From Vibrio hepatarius (GTDB lineage: Bacteria > Pseudomonadota > Gammaproteobacteria > Enterobacterales > Vibrionaceae), in assembly GCF_001274785.1 (NCBI RefSeq), contig NZ_LHPI01000001.1, forward strand, positions 868,001 to 932,000: a stretch of DNA of 64,000 bases. The letters are read 5' to 3'. The notes beneath the pieces were generated by a model. The model was not told where the DNA came from. It ran no database searches and saw only the letters and a list, made by a program, of their open reading frames with translations. Positions 34,822 through 44,855 of the stretch are shown here, one piece after another. Both the position numbers and the translations under genes were made by a program. Position 1 is the stretch's first letter; each line of letters begins with the position of its first letter.

Positions 34822-36471
34822 TTAATAGCCGCTCACCCAATCAGGGATGATGACATTGTTTTCTCGTTGATAACCGACCCACGCAAGTTTTAACTTTTTG
34901 AGTATCTCAGGATGTTGTTCACTCAAATCTACCGTTGTGGATACGTCACTTTGCACGTTGAACAGTGCCCATTTGCTATCTTTCTCGACAAAGTTTCTCG
35001 TCGCCATCCATTGACCGTCATTCACAGAGACTTTGCCAAACAGCTCTCTAACAACCAGTTCGTCACTCACGTTTGAGCGCTCTATATCGACCAGAGAACG
35101 TCCAGTATACATATGGTGTTCTTTGCCAATATTGTCTTTGTGGGCTTGTGTCAGCTTGGTCACGTCAAGAATGGTTGGAACAAAGTCTTTTACCGTGGTG
35201 AGCGTATCCACCATCACGCCTTGCTTATCGACATGTGGATATTTGATGAACGAGATGACCTGAGTACCACCAAGTTGAGGGTAGCCTTTGAACATATCAA
35301 ACCCAGGCGATGTCACCCTGCCCCAGTTTGGACCGAGTAATGCGTACGAGTTTTTCTTGCCCATGTTCTCATAGCTGAAATCGTGGGTATTGTTGATTGT
35401 GGTTCGTATCTTAGGAAACTGGTCCATCGGCCAAACCTCATCGAGTGTGTGACCTTCCGTCCCGTTATCCGACAAGAACACAATCATGGTGTTGTCGTAC
35501 TTTCCAAGCTGCTTGAGTTTTTGGATCACGTTACCTGTGTATTGGTCGATTTGATCGATCATCGCAGCGTAGATTTCCATCGATTTTACTTCGCGCTTTT
35601 TCTGCTCGTCCGACAGCTCATCCCACGCCTGTCCCTCTGGGTATCTATTGGTGTAGTTTGAGTCTTTCGGGATCAGTCCTAGCTGTTTTTGCTTGTCGAA
35701 TCGCGCTTGATACAAGGCTTCATATCCCTGATCGTAGTTGCCTTGGTATTTTTCTACGACTTTATCCGGTGCCTGCAATGGCCAATGCGGCGCCGTGTAG
35801 CTAATCACTCCAAAGAAAGGTTTGTCTTGCGCATTCTCGATAAATTCAATCGCTTTATCTGCGTAATATTGGGTGGAGTAATTGAACTCTGCTGGCAATT
35901 TGTCGATCAGTTTGCCATTTACTGAGTACGGCGCTTTTGCTTCAGGTGTCGGTGAATACGCTGGCTTCATATCGTCATAGTGACTTGCACCGCCACTGTT
36001 AAGGGCAAATGTCTGGGAGAAACCACGCTCGAAAGCTCGATTTTCCTCCCCTTTGCTTAAGTGCCATTTGCCAGCATAGAAAGTCTCGTAACCTTGTTGT
36101 TGCAACGTTTCTGAGATAAGGACAACCTTGTCGTTGATCATCCCCTCATAGCCCGGTTGACCTTCCTGATTGGGCGCCATTTCTTCGAGCATGTTACCCA
36201 AGCCCGCCTTGTGACTATCCACACCCGTCCAAAGCATGGCGCGCGTCGGAGAACACGCAGGTGCCGCCTGCATGTTAGACATGATCACGCTTTGGTTGGC
36301 AAGTTCATCAAGGTTTGGGGTCGGCACTTCACTGCCAAATTTACTTAAATCGGAGTAACCCATGTCATCAACGACGACAAATAAGATGTTAGGGCGCTCC
36401 GCCTCGTTTGCGTACGCATTAATACCAATTAATGCCGCAATCAATGGAATTAGCTTCTTCTTCACATTCAA
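34822..36471 (-). CDS. Arylsulfatase (type I, formylglycine-dependent), exported
   Basis: 549 residues with a signal peptide ending near I-N-A-Y-A-N-E. The sulfatase signature C-S-P-T-R-A-M-L-W-T-G gives the cysteine converted to formylglycine; the metal site is V-V-D-D-M-G and F-L-S-D-N-G-T. It releases sulfate from aryl or other sulfate esters in the periplasm. No formylglycine-generating enzyme gene is in view, so maturation depends on a gene elsewhere. Neighbours suggest aromatic sulfate use, but this is a guess. Confidence 0.9.
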   Translation of the reverse strand: MNVKKKLIPLIAALIGINAYANEAERPNILFVVVDDMGYSDLSKFGSEVPTPNLDELANQSVIMSNMQAAPACSPTRAMLWTGVDSHKAGLGNMLEEMAPNQEGQPGYEGMINDKVVLISETLQQQGYETFYAGKWHLSKGEENRAFERGFSQTFALNSGGASHYDDMKPAYSPTPEAKAPYSVNGKLIDKLPAEFNYSTQYYADKAIEFIENAQDKPFFGVISYTAPHWPLQAPDKVVEKYQGNYDQGYEALYQARFDKQKQLGLIPKDSNYTNRYPEGQAWDELSDEQKKREVKSMEIYAAMIDQIDQYTGNVIQKLKQLGKYDNTMIVFLSDNGTEGHTLDEVWPMDQFPKIRTTINNTHDFSYENMGKKNSYALLGPNWGRVTSPGFDMFKGYPQLGGTQVISFIKYPHVDKQGVMVDTLTTVKDFVPTILDVTKLTQAHKDNIGKEHHMYTGRSLVDIERSNVSDELVVRELFGKVSVNDGQWMATRNFVEKDSKWALFNVQSDVSTTVDLSEQHPEILKKLKLAWVGYQRENNVIIPDWVSGY

Positions 36472-36569
36472 TCCTATGTACCAGTAAACGGTTATTCTTT
36501 AGTTGAAGGTCGTACCAACACATTTGCTTTCAATAAGTAGTGTTATTAGGCTGATACGTGACGGGGGGT

Positions 36570-36610
36570 AGATACTTCTTATCAGTCATAAAGCTAATAA
36601 GAAGGTATCT
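36570..36610. terminator. Stem-loop after the aldehyde dehydrogenase operon
   Basis: AGATACTTCTTAT (36570-36582) pairs with ATAAGAAGGTATCT (36597-36610), one bulge; a T-run follows on the plus strand, C-run on the other. It separates the operon from the sulfatase promoter region. Confidence 0.6.
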
Positions 36611-36637
36611 AGTTTTTCTTGGGCTTCAGGAAGAGCA

Positions 36638-38044
36638 CTATTTATTGATATTCACGACTTGCAGCAGGCTGTTTTCGAGCAACCCTTCTAGGCCGAATTC
36701 CACGCCAAAGCCAGACATCTTACAGCCGCCAAATGGCGCGTGAGGCAATACTTCCGCGTGGCCGTTGATCCACACCGAACCACATTCCAGCTTAGAGGCT
36801 AGCTCACTCGCTTGCTCAACGTCGCCCCAAACCGAGCCACCTAAGCCCACTTCAACGCTGTTCGCTGCCGCTACTGCATCCGCGACTGTTGTGTACTTAA
36901 TCACTGGCAATACAGGGCCAAATTGTTCTTCCTCAACGACTCGCATTCCGCTTTGTGCGTTGCCGACAATCGTTGGCGGGAAAAAGTAGCCCGGCTTATC
37001 TGGTCGCACGCCACCAGCGTAAATCGTCGCGCCTTGTTGTTTTGCCTCTTCCACCAGCGCGATCACTTTCTCAAGCTGTTGGCTGTTTTGCACTGGACCA
37101 AAGGTTACGCCGTCTGCGCTACCTTCACCCACCACTTGTTTTTCGGCAATATCGGCCAGCTTTTGACACAGCTCGTCATGTTGAGATTCATGTACATAAA
37201 GACGTTTTAATGCCGCGCAAGTTTGACCCATATTGATGAATGCGGTGGCGAATAACCCTTCAGCAATCGCATCCAGATTCGCGCCCGGGAGCACGATACC
37301 CGCGTCGTTACCGCCCAGCTCAAGCGTTAAACGTTTTAAGTTTGTCGCCGCCGCCTGCATGATGTTCTGACCAGTCTGCGTCGAACCAGTGAATACCAGC
37401 TTGTTGATGTCTTTGTGCTCACTCATTGCGCGGCCAACATCGCCACTGCCGGAGACCACATTCAACACCCCAGCAGGCAGTACGTCTTGCAACAGTTGAC
37501 CCAGTTTAAGCGTATTGATTGGTGTCAGTTCTGAAGGTTTTAGTACCACTGTGTTACCCATTCGCAGTGCTGGAATGATGTGCCAAATAGCGATCATTAA
37601 AGGCCAGTTCCAAGGCGTAATCGAACCCACAACACCGATCGACTTTCTGCGGCCTTCGATGCGTTTGTTTTCTGAGTCTTCATAGACTTCGACCGGAACT
37701 TCAATGCTCGCAGTGTGCCTTGTCCATGCCACCGCACCACCCACTTCCATCTGTGCAAGTTGCATCGGTTTACCTTGTTCTTTCACGATAATCTCGGCCA
37801 ACTCGCTTGCGTTTTGCTCTATCACATCAGCGATTTTGTTGATGTATCCATCGCGCTGAACTTGAGACAGTGCACTCCACTGAGGGTACGCTGCTTTCGC
37901 ACTCTCAACCGCTTTATTCAGCTGCGCAATTGACGCCACTGGCGCGGTAAACGCTTCTTGCTCGTTTGCAGGGTTGAGCACGATGCATGATGGCATTTCA
38001 CCTTGTACGGTTTGACCATCAATAGTCATTCCAAATTGGTTCAT
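36638..38044 (-). CDS. Aldehyde dehydrogenase (probable arylacetaldehyde dehydrogenase)
   Basis: 468 residues, ALDH superfamily, catalytic Cys in N-M-G-Q-T-C-A-A-L-K-R and Glu in L-E-L-G-G-N-D-A-G. Last gene of the eight-gene operon starting at 44691. In the proposed pathway it oxidises the aldehyde made by the amine oxidase, such as 4-hydroxyphenylacetaldehyde to 4-HPA. The substrate is inferred from neighbours. Confidence 0.88.
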   Translation of the reverse strand: MNQFGMTIDGQTVQGEMPSCIVLNPANEQEAFTAPVASIAQLNKAVESAKAAYPQWSALSQVQRDGYINKIADVIEQNASELAEIIVKEQGKPMQLAQMEVGGAVAWTRHTASIEVPVEVYEDSENKRIEGRRKSIGVVGSITPWNWPLMIAIWHIIPALRMGNTVVLKPSELTPINTLKLGQLLQDVLPAGVLNVVSGSGDVGRAMSEHKDINKLVFTGSTQTGQNIMQAAATNLKRLTLELGGNDAGIVLPGANLDAIAEGLFATAFINMGQTCAALKRLYVHESQHDELCQKLADIAEKQVVGEGSADGVTFGPVQNSQQLEKVIALVEEAKQQGATIYAGGVRPDKPGYFFPPTIVGNAQSGMRVVEEEQFGPVLPVIKYTTVADAVAAANSVEVGLGGSVWGDVEQASELASKLECGSVWINGHAEVLPHAPFGGCKMSGFGVEFGLEGLLENSLLQVVNINK

Positions 38045-38071
38045 TGTGAGTTCCTTTCGTTTCGACGTTCG

Positions 38072-39559
38072 TTATTGTGTTTTTGTTTGATTATCTCTAA
38101 CCATGCTGTAAATAAAGATGCCAATAGAAATGACGATCATGCTCAGCAAAGCTAGGCTGATTGGTCTGTCCCAAAAGATTGAGAAGTCACCGTTTGAGAC
38201 TCCAAGAGCTTGCTTGGTACGGGCAAGAAATACCGGACCAAGTACCAAACCTAAGATGATTGGCACAGCTGGGATCTGCTCGCGTTTAAGAATGTAACCA
38301 AACACCGCAAAACCAAGTGCGATAAGCGCATCAGAGAATTGGTAGTTTTGGCTATAGCTGCCAATAAAACCGAGTACCAGTATCAGCGCACCGATAAAGC
38401 GTCCGCGAATGCGCGTTAGGTTAGCAATCCATTTACTGCTGAAAGTCAGATAGATGAATGCGACGATGTTGATTAAAAACAGCGAGATGTATAAGCCAGA
38501 AATGAACTCTGGTCGCTCGGCAAATAAGGTAGGGCCCGGCGTGTAGTTATGCACCATAAACACAGACAGCAGCATAGCCATCAACGCGTCGGCAGGAATA
38601 CCAAATGCCAACAGCGGAACCATGACTGAAGCCGTCACGGCATTGTTCGATGTTTCAGAGGCAATTAAGCCCTCTTCTGCGCCTTGGCCAAACTTATCTG
38701 GGTTTTTAGAGAGTTTCTGCGCCAAAGTATAAGAAAAGAACTGAGAACCAAACTCACCCACACCCGGTAGCAATCCCATGATGACACCTAAAATTGCTGA
38801 ACGAACTGCGGTCCATTTATGCTTGATCACCACCAGCATTCCAGAGAAGCGCCCTTTGCCTTCATAAGTCGTGACTTGCGAGTCGTTGCCTTTCTGCGAT
38901 AACAAAACAAATGCCTGAGACATCGCAAAGAGGCCAATCACGGTTGGCACCAGTGGCACACCACCAAACAGCCATTCTTGGTTAAAGGTATACGTCATGG
39001 TGTTGTAAGAGCGGTCAATACCAATCGTACCGAGGAAGATACCTAGACCAAGCATCATCGCCGCTGCAAACGCTTGTTTGTAGTGCGCCATAACGACAAA
39101 GATCATTCCAAGTGCAGCCAACATGGCAAACTCGGCCGAGCCAAAATGCATCGCGATTTGAGATAGAAGAGGTGCCAAAAGAACAAGAGACAGCACACTG
39201 ACCATGCCACCGAAGAAAGATGACGAGTACGCGATTGACAGCGCACGCTTACCCTCGCCTTTTTGCGTCATCGGGTAGCCGTCGTAGGTTGTCAGCACCG
39301 CCACGGGCGTACCGGGAGTATTCATTAATATTGCGGGGATCGCGCCGCCATACCAAGCGCCGCCGTATACCCCGAGCAGCAAGGTGACCGCTGGCAACGG
39401 GTCAAAGTTGAACGTCATTGGCAATAAAATCGCCATTACGCCTGCAGGTTCTAGCCCAGGAATTGAGCCAATCGACACACCAAGAATCGCCCCGAACACT
39501 ATGGCGAGTACGACTTGCATGGTGAGTATTTCATTGATTCCGAGAAAAATAGTGTCCAT
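38072..39559 (-). CDS. Tripartite tricarboxylate transporter, large permease (TctA)
   Basis: 495 residues with about twelve spans and the TctA signatures G-S-I-P-G-L-E-P-A-G-V-M-A-I-L-L-P and Y-G-G-A-W-Y-G-G-A-I-P-A-I-L. Works with TctB and TctC genes just upstream in the operon. The family carries organic acids; here an amine-derived or aromatic substrate is possible. Confidence 0.93.
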   Translation of the reverse strand: MDTIFLGINEILTMQVVLAIVFGAILGVSIGSIPGLEPAGVMAILLPMTFNFDPLPAVTLLLGVYGGAWYGGAIPAILMNTPGTPVAVLTTYDGYPMTQKGEGKRALSIAYSSSFFGGMVSVLSLVLLAPLLSQIAMHFGSAEFAMLAALGMIFVVMAHYKQAFAAAMMLGLGIFLGTIGIDRSYNTMTYTFNQEWLFGGVPLVPTVIGLFAMSQAFVLLSQKGNDSQVTTYEGKGRFSGMLVVIKHKWTAVRSAILGVIMGLLPGVGEFGSQFFSYTLAQKLSKNPDKFGQGAEEGLIASETSNNAVTASVMVPLLAFGIPADALMAMLLSVFMVHNYTPGPTLFAERPEFISGLYISLFLINIVAFIYLTFSSKWIANLTRIRGRFIGALILVLGFIGSYSQNYQFSDALIALGFAVFGYILKREQIPAVPIILGLVLGPVFLARTKQALGVSNGDFSIFWDRPISLALLSMIVISIGIFIYSMVRDNQTKTQ

Positions 39560-39579
39560 ATCGATACAACATCCAATTA

Positions 39580-40167
39580 CTACAAGTACATATTGGCAAA
39601 GTCAGCCATTTGGTCGGGAAGGAACGAGAACAGCCACACATCGGGCAGCCACAGCGCAATCGCGACTCTAAACACCAATACGATGATGGCGATGGAGACA
39701 AAGGAAGTGATCACCCAAAAGCGAGTGAACAGGTTGCTTATCCAAAGCATGGTTAGCACCAAGATAAAGCTGGATAGCGCGAAACCAATCACCGACAAAC
39801 TGAAGATGTAGAGGAAAAAGAAACCGCTGATGATCACCGCCGTTCGATACCTGCTGATGGCACTAAAGGTCAGTTCGATGGGATTAATGCTTCTCAAGCA
39901 GTGATAGTGCTTAATCGTATTTACCAGCAGATAAATACCACTAAACAGAGCGATGATACTTAGGCCTAGTAATGGTGCGACGTAAGGCTGAGAGAACCAA
40001 CCGTGCGCGTTTTGCACCTCTTTTGCCTGACTAGGTTGGAGCAATATCAGTACCATCGAGCCAATAAAGGAAAGCAAGTAAAAATAGTAGTGTGATGGGA
40101 GACTCTTTGTCGCAAGACCTGCTTTGTCTTCTTGCTCCAGAACCACTTCGTTGATTTCAATCGTCAT
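39580..40167 (-). CDS. Tripartite tricarboxylate transporter, small permease (TctB)
   Basis: 195 residues, four membrane helices (about 30-45, 70-88, 108-130, 150-172) typical of TctB. The N-terminus has a cytoplasmic acidic stretch. 20 bp before tctA and 65 bp after tctC. Confidence 0.85.
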   Translation of the reverse strand: MTIEINEVVLEQEDKAGLATKSLPSHYYFYLLSFIGSMVLILLQPSQAKEVQNAHGWFSQPYVAPLLGLSIIALFSGIYLLVNTIKHYHCLRSINPIELTFSAISRYRTAVIISGFFFLYIFSLSVIGFALSSFILVLTMLWISNLFTRFWVITSFVSIAIIVLVFRVAIALWLPDVWLFSFLPDQMADFANMYL

Positions 40168-40232
40168 ATGCGTTCAACTCCCTGAAAAAAGGGTGAGTAA
40201 ATGAACCAGATATGTTTACTCACCCAAAGGAC

Positions 40233-41174
40233 TTACTTCATGTAGTTCAGCAGCTCTTTGGCACTAGCAAAGTCATTATCAATCACTTGCTGCGCTTCTT
40301 TGCCACCCATCCAAAAAACGTTGGCACCAGTGTTTTGGCTGATCGCCGTCACTTTGTCTGTCTTAAGTGCTTTTTGAGCAATATCTGCGATCACTTGTTT
40401 GACGTTGTCAGGTGTGCCTTTCTTCACAAACAGACCGTTCCACGTTGTTTGTTCTACGCCAGTTTGCTCTTTAAGCGTTGCGACATCTGGGCTGATGCTT
40501 AAACGTTCGTGCGTAATCGAAGCGATGATTTTCACGTCGCCAGATTTCAAACAAGAAAGGATGGTTTGCGTAACGGTATTGACCACGTCCGCATCGCCAT
40601 TGGCTAACGTTGAACAGTTGATCGCATCAAACGGTGCGTTTGACGAGAACTTAATCCCAACTTGGTCCGCCGCTTTAAACGTGATCGCGGTAGGCAGCGC
40701 TTGGTAGCCAAAGTGAGCAAGCGAAACATTGTTGCTTTGCGAGTAATCGGCTAGCTCTTTCAGGTTGTTGTATGGCGCATCCGCTTTTGCAGCAATCACA
40801 AACGGATAGTCTAGGAAGATCCCAACCGGCTCGAATGTTGTTTGGTCAAACGGTGCGTTGCCAGAAAGAATGTGTGTGGTGAGGATATCGGCAACGAACG
40901 AGCCGATCGTCAGACCATCTGGGCGCGCACGTGAAACCTCTGCTGCACCAATGATTCCAGCGCCACCAGGTTTGTTAACGACTGTGGCTGGCTTGCCTGT
41001 TTCTTTCGCCATCTCTTCTGCGATTAGACGAGTAAGCACGTCTTCCAAATCACCCGGAGGCCACGGCACAACGTATTTTACTGGGCGATTTGGGTAGTCT
41101 GCGGCAACACTTGTGAGTGGTGCAAAAATCGATGCAAGTGCGATTGCAGTAATCAGTTTAGTCCTTTTCATCAT
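40233..41174 (-). CDS. Tripartite tricarboxylate transporter, periplasmic binding protein (TctC)
   Basis: 313 residues, signal peptide ending S-V-A-A-D, then Y-P-N-R-P-V-K-Y-V-V-P-W-P-P-G and N-K-P-G-G-A-G, hallmarks of TctC/Bug receptors. Two cysteines (near Asn-Cys-Ser and Leu-Ser-Cys) may form a disulfide. Ligand unknown. Confidence 0.92.
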   Translation of the reverse strand: MMKRTKLITAIALASIFAPLTSVAADYPNRPVKYVVPWPPGDLEDVLTRLIAEEMAKETGKPATVVNKPGGAGIIGAAEVSRARPDGLTIGSFVADILTTHILSGNAPFDQTTFEPVGIFLDYPFVIAAKADAPYNNLKELADYSQSNNVSLAHFGYQALPTAITFKAADQVGIKFSSNAPFDAINCSTLANGDADVVNTVTQTILSCLKSGDVKIIASITHERLSISPDVATLKEQTGVEQTTWNGLFVKKGTPDNVKQVIADIAQKALKTDKVTAISQNTGANVFWMGGKEAQQVIDNDFASAKELLNYMK

Positions 41175-41214
41175 AATTCCTTTTGTACTCTGAAGCTGGT
41201 GATGCCCAGCATTT

Positions 41215-41700
41215 CTATTTTTTCGCTATTGGTACTATCAATACGGGTACTTCGCTTTTCTGCAGTACTTTGTTGGCTGTAGAACCGAGAAATACTCTGG
41301 ACAATTCACTGGATTTTCTATTGCCCATAACAATCAGTCCGGCATTAAACTGCTTTGCCGTGTTGATAATCACCTCCTCTGGATTACCGAATTGAACACA
41401 TATCGAAAACTGAACCTGAATATCCAGATCGGTCAGTTTTTCCTTTATGTATCGATGGATTCGTGTTTTAAGCTTTTCGATTAGCTCGTTTCTGTGTTGA
41501 GCGGAATGCAGCTTATCGATGTCGCTCGGCAGGTAGGAATAAGAGATATCCGGCGTAATCACGTCTGCCTTATTCACCGCATGCACATAGATAATTTTTG
41601 ATTGATGCTTCACTGCTTGGTTAATTGCAGCTTCAAACACTTTTCGGCTGCCTTTATTGGCATCCGATGCATACACAATTGCTTCAATATCTACTGCCAT
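41215..41700 (-). CDS. Universal stress protein (UspA family)
   Basis: 161 residues with the ATP-binding UspA pattern G-N-R-K-S-S-E-L-S-R-V-F-L-G-S-T-A-N-K-V-L at the C-terminus. Usp domains often ride with TRAP/Tct transport operons as regulators. Lies between tctC and the FAD oxidase gene on the same transcript. Confidence 0.88.
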   Translation of the reverse strand: MAVDIEAIVYASDANKGSRKVFEAAINQAVKHQSKIIYVHAVNKADVITPDISYSYLPSDIDKLHSAQHRNELIEKLKTRIHRYIKEKLTDLDIQVQFSICVQFGNPEEVIINTAKQFNAGLIVMGNRKSSELSRVFLGSTANKVLQKSEVPVLIVPIAKK

Positions 41701-41752
41701 AGCAAGTTCCTACCAATTTGATTAAGGTGCTTTCCAGACCCGAAAATGACTC

Positions 41753-43045
41753 TTACAAGCGGTTAAATCGATAAGGGGTCGGATCGATAATCGGATCGTT
41801 ACCCATGATTAAATCTGCCGCTAAATGTCCCGCAGCTGGCCCAGTACCAAACCCGTGCCCAGAAAACCCTGTGGCTAGGGTTAAGCCCGGTATTACCGCG
41901 ACATGGTCGATCACTGGGTTCGAGTCTGGCGTTACATCAATCAGCCCTGCCCACGCTTCGTCTATCTCGGCTTGTTCAAATACGGGATAGGCTTGGCGCA
42001 AATTGGTCATCGCTTCGTTGATAAGGTTCTGGTTATGAATTGGATTGAGCGTTCTCACCTTTTCAAACGGCGTATCGCTGCTCGGTTTCCAACTGCGTGG
42101 CATTCTTAAATCATCGACAAAATGCTTGCCGAGTTTGATTCGTAGAAAGCTACGTTGGTGTTTCAACTGTTCAAGATAACGGTGTCCAATCAACAGATGA
42201 TCAAGACAGACTGGTGCATCTAACGCACCGCGCTGCGTGATCACAAAACCACCATTGTGATGCTTGCGAAACGAGAAGTTTGACGCACCCACCGCAATAT
42301 CGGTCGGCCCCTCCATTGGCTTAGTTCTAATCACTGAGCAAATCAGTGGCAGAGTTGGCAACGAGACACCCAGATTACCCAAGAAGCGTCTTGACCACGC
42401 ACCACCCGCTAACAACACCTGCTCGCAGTTGATTTCACCTTGCTCTGTGACTACGCCGCTTACACGGCCACCCGACATAGCAAGCGTTCGGACTGCGCAG
42501 TGCTGCACTACCTGCGCGCCGAGTTCCACTGCTTTTTCTAGGATTTTTACTGTTGCGATACACGGTTCAGCACGTCCGTCTGAAGGGGTGTAAATCGCCC
42601 CTTTCCATGACTTATTGCTGTTACCAAGCATGGCGTTAACCTTGTCGCTACTTAGCAATCTGGAATCGAGGTCCAACGAATCCACTGAGTCCAGCCAATC
42701 TTGGTAAATGTCCATTTGTTGTTCAGTGTCAGCAAGGAACATAATCCCTGCTTGCTTGTAGCCAAGGTCATGCCCGACTCTTTGACTCATACCAGCCCAC
42801 AAACGGTCAGCGGCTAGCGCCAAAGGCACGTCTTCTTTGTGTCGGCTGGTTTTACGGATCCAGCCAAGGTTTCGTGATGACTGCTCACCCGCTACATAAC
42901 CTTTCTCGATCAAAACTACAGGGACGTTGTTTTCGGCTAATGTCAGCGCTGCACTCGCGCCGACAATGCCACCACCGATAATCACTACTCCGGTGGACTT
43001 CGGCAAAACGTTTGATGTTTCCAGTCGTATGATATTTTTTGTCAT
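41753..43045 (-). CDS. FAD-dependent oxidoreductase (DadA/glycine-oxidase type amine/amino acid oxidase)
   Basis: 430 residues. The dinucleotide motif G-V-V-I-I-G-G-G-I-V-G-A-S-A-A-L and conserved C-terminal A-T-G-F-S-G-H-G-F-G-T-G-P-A-A-G place it in the DAO family (D-amino acid, sarcosine, glycine oxidases). It would oxidise a C-N bond, giving an imine handled by the adjacent RidA. Substrate inferred to be an aromatic amine or N-methylated amine. Confidence 0.88.
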   Translation of the reverse strand: MTKNIIRLETSNVLPKSTGVVIIGGGIVGASAALTLAENNVPVVLIEKGYVAGEQSSRNLGWIRKTSRHKEDVPLALAADRLWAGMSQRVGHDLGYKQAGIMFLADTEQQMDIYQDWLDSVDSLDLDSRLLSSDKVNAMLGNSNKSWKGAIYTPSDGRAEPCIATVKILEKAVELGAQVVQHCAVRTLAMSGGRVSGVVTEQGEINCEQVLLAGGAWSRRFLGNLGVSLPTLPLICSVIRTKPMEGPTDIAVGASNFSFRKHHNGGFVITQRGALDAPVCLDHLLIGHRYLEQLKHQRSFLRIKLGKHFVDDLRMPRSWKPSSDTPFEKVRTLNPIHNQNLINEAMTNLRQAYPVFEQAEIDEAWAGLIDVTPDSNPVIDHVAVIPGLTLATGFSGHGFGTGPAAGHLAADLIMGNDPIIDPTPYRFNRL

Positions 43046-43087
43046 CCTAACCTCTCGCTCATCTCGATACGGCGCCCTTAGCCGCCT

Positions 43088-43510
43088 TTATCTTGAAAGC
43101 ACGATTTCCTCTACGTCTGCCTGTGATGCGCCGCGATAAGCCGTCACTTCAATTTCGACTTCGTAAATAGAAGATCCGAGCGGAGGACAAGTGACCGTGG
43201 TGGTTGGGTTCACCCCGCGAAACTTGGTGCCAACAAACTCCATCACGGCCGGAACGTTGTCTGGATTTTGAATAAAGACTTTCGACGTGATGACATCTTT
43301 CAGGCTTGCTTCAACCGACGCCAAAGCGACTTCAATATTGGTAAACACTTGCTCTGTTTGTTCAAATACGTCTTTTGGCATTTCACCTGTTTCTGGGTTA
43401 CGGCCAGCGGTGTTTGAAACAAAAATCCAGTTATCTACCGCAACGACGCGCGAGTAGCTTGCGATTTCTTCCAGTTTTGAGCCGGTTTTTACCTTTACGA
43501 TACGTGTCAT
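43088..43510 (-). CDS. RidA-family protein of the amine-oxidation operon
   Basis: 140 residues, Rid superfamily. In place of the catalytic P-x-R-S arginine it has N-P-T-T-T-V-T-C, so it is not an archetypal RidA; it may belong to a Rid group tied to amine catabolism. The start 43510 is chosen by AAGGAAG upstream; the frame extends into the end of the preceding gene. Likely imine hydrolysis or chaperone role with the FAD oxidase. Confidence 0.85.
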   Translation of the reverse strand: MTRIVKVKTGSKLEEIASYSRVVAVDNWIFVSNTAGRNPETGEMPKDVFEQTEQVFTNIEVALASVEASLKDVITSKVFIQNPDNVPAVMEFVGTKFRGVNPTTTVTCPPLGSSIYEVEIEVTAYRGASQADVEEIVLSR

Positions 43511-43551
43511 GGGGACTTCCTTTTTAATGACTAGCCTAGTGTTCTGCGTTG

Positions 43552-44691
43552 TTATTTGAGTTCTGGTTGATTCCAAAGATTGAGGTTGACGCCAATACCT
43601 TTCTCGACGGCGTTACGATAAATCTTGGTTGCCCACGCAACGTCTTCTACTGGCATGCCACCAACAGAAAGAATGATGATTTCGTCTTCACTTTGGCGCT
43701 TTGGTGTTTCACCCGCGACAATCGAACCAAGGTCTTCTAAGTCATCGATGGTCAACTTGCCTTCTTCGATCATGTCCATAAAGCGAACACCAACGAGTGG
43801 GATAATGTTGTGTGCAGGTTTTGGCACTTCCTCGTACCACGCTTGGTAAAGGCCGGTATTATCGAGCACTTTACGTACATCGCCCTGCTCCATGCCCGCA
43901 TCTAAGCGGCAACTTGCAGGCATTGCCAAAAACGCGCCCGGTTTGACCCACTCACGTTTCACTTCTGGGTAGAGGCTTGGGTTGCCCGTTTCACCCGAGT
44001 TGCAGTAAGTTACGATGTCTGAGCCGCGAACGACGTCTTCAACGCTCTCGACAACTTCAACATTGGTGATTTGTGGGAATGTCGCTGACACCCAAGTTAA
44101 GAAGCTGTCTAGGCTTTTCTTGCCGCGACCTTTGATCTTGATAGTGTCGATGTTTGGACACGCAGCCATAAATGCAGCCACTGAGGTTTTGCCCATCACA
44201 CCAGGACCAAGCAGACCAATCACTTTGGAATCTTTACGAGCAAGGTAGCGTGCGCCCACGCCAGGAATCGCCCCAGTGCGGTAAGCTGAAAGCAAGTTTG
44301 CCGACATAATCGCGAGTGGTGCACTGGTTTCAATATCATTGAGAATGAACATTAGGATGGAGCGCGGAAGATCTTTCTCGCGGTTGGCAATGTTCGAGCC
44401 GTACCATTTCACGCCACACGTACCAAAATCGCCGCCTAAGTAAGCTGGCATCGCCATCAAGCGGCGGTCTGCGGTCGGCTTTGGCATGGTTGGGATTGGT
44501 GATTCTTCTGGAAACGTAATCATCGCACCATGAGAATCATTATTTGGTCCCGCCATGCGGTAATCACCTTGGTGTAACAGTGCGAACATCTCTTCCATCG
44601 TGTCCACACATGCTGCCATATCCGTTACACCGGCTTTGATCATGTCTGGTTCAGATAGGTAGATAAAATCGATTTTTGTATTGCTAGACAT
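43552..44691 (-). CDS. Ornithine cyclodeaminase/mu-crystallin family protein, resembling tyramine oxidase subunit B
   Basis: 379 residues. Rossmann fold with G-L-L-G-P-G-V-M-G-K-T in place of G-x-G-x-x-G/S, and the N-terminal ligand region G-A-M-I-T-F-P-E. Longer than typical ornithine cyclodeaminases (about 350); I recall this subgroup annotated as tyramine oxidase subunit B. First gene of the operon, with the operator-like TTAACATATTAA upstream. NAD(P)-dependent imine or amino acid chemistry is likely; the exact reaction is uncertain. Confidence 0.8.
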   Translation of the reverse strand: MSSNTKIDFIYLSEPDMIKAGVTDMAACVDTMEEMFALLHQGDYRMAGPNNDSHGAMITFPEESPIPTMPKPTADRRLMAMPAYLGGDFGTCGVKWYGSNIANREKDLPRSILMFILNDIETSAPLAIMSANLLSAYRTGAIPGVGARYLARKDSKVIGLLGPGVMGKTSVAAFMAACPNIDTIKIKGRGKKSLDSFLTWVSATFPQITNVEVVESVEDVVRGSDIVTYCNSGETGNPSLYPEVKREWVKPGAFLAMPASCRLDAGMEQGDVRKVLDNTGLYQAWYEEVPKPAHNIIPLVGVRFMDMIEEGKLTIDDLEDLGSIVAGETPKRQSEDEIIILSVGGMPVEDVAWATKIYRNAVEKGIGVNLNLWNQPELK

Positions 44692-44855
44692 ACGTGTTCC
44701 TACTTCCCTGTATTAGTCTCAGTTGGTCGTGAAAAGCCTATTTAAACGCTCACAATCAACTGAGTGATTTATCTGTTAAAACTGATACTAGAGTGAAGAC
44801 ACGCAGCGATATTGAATTTTTGCGACACAAGTCATGGGCTAGGTCACAAAATTGA

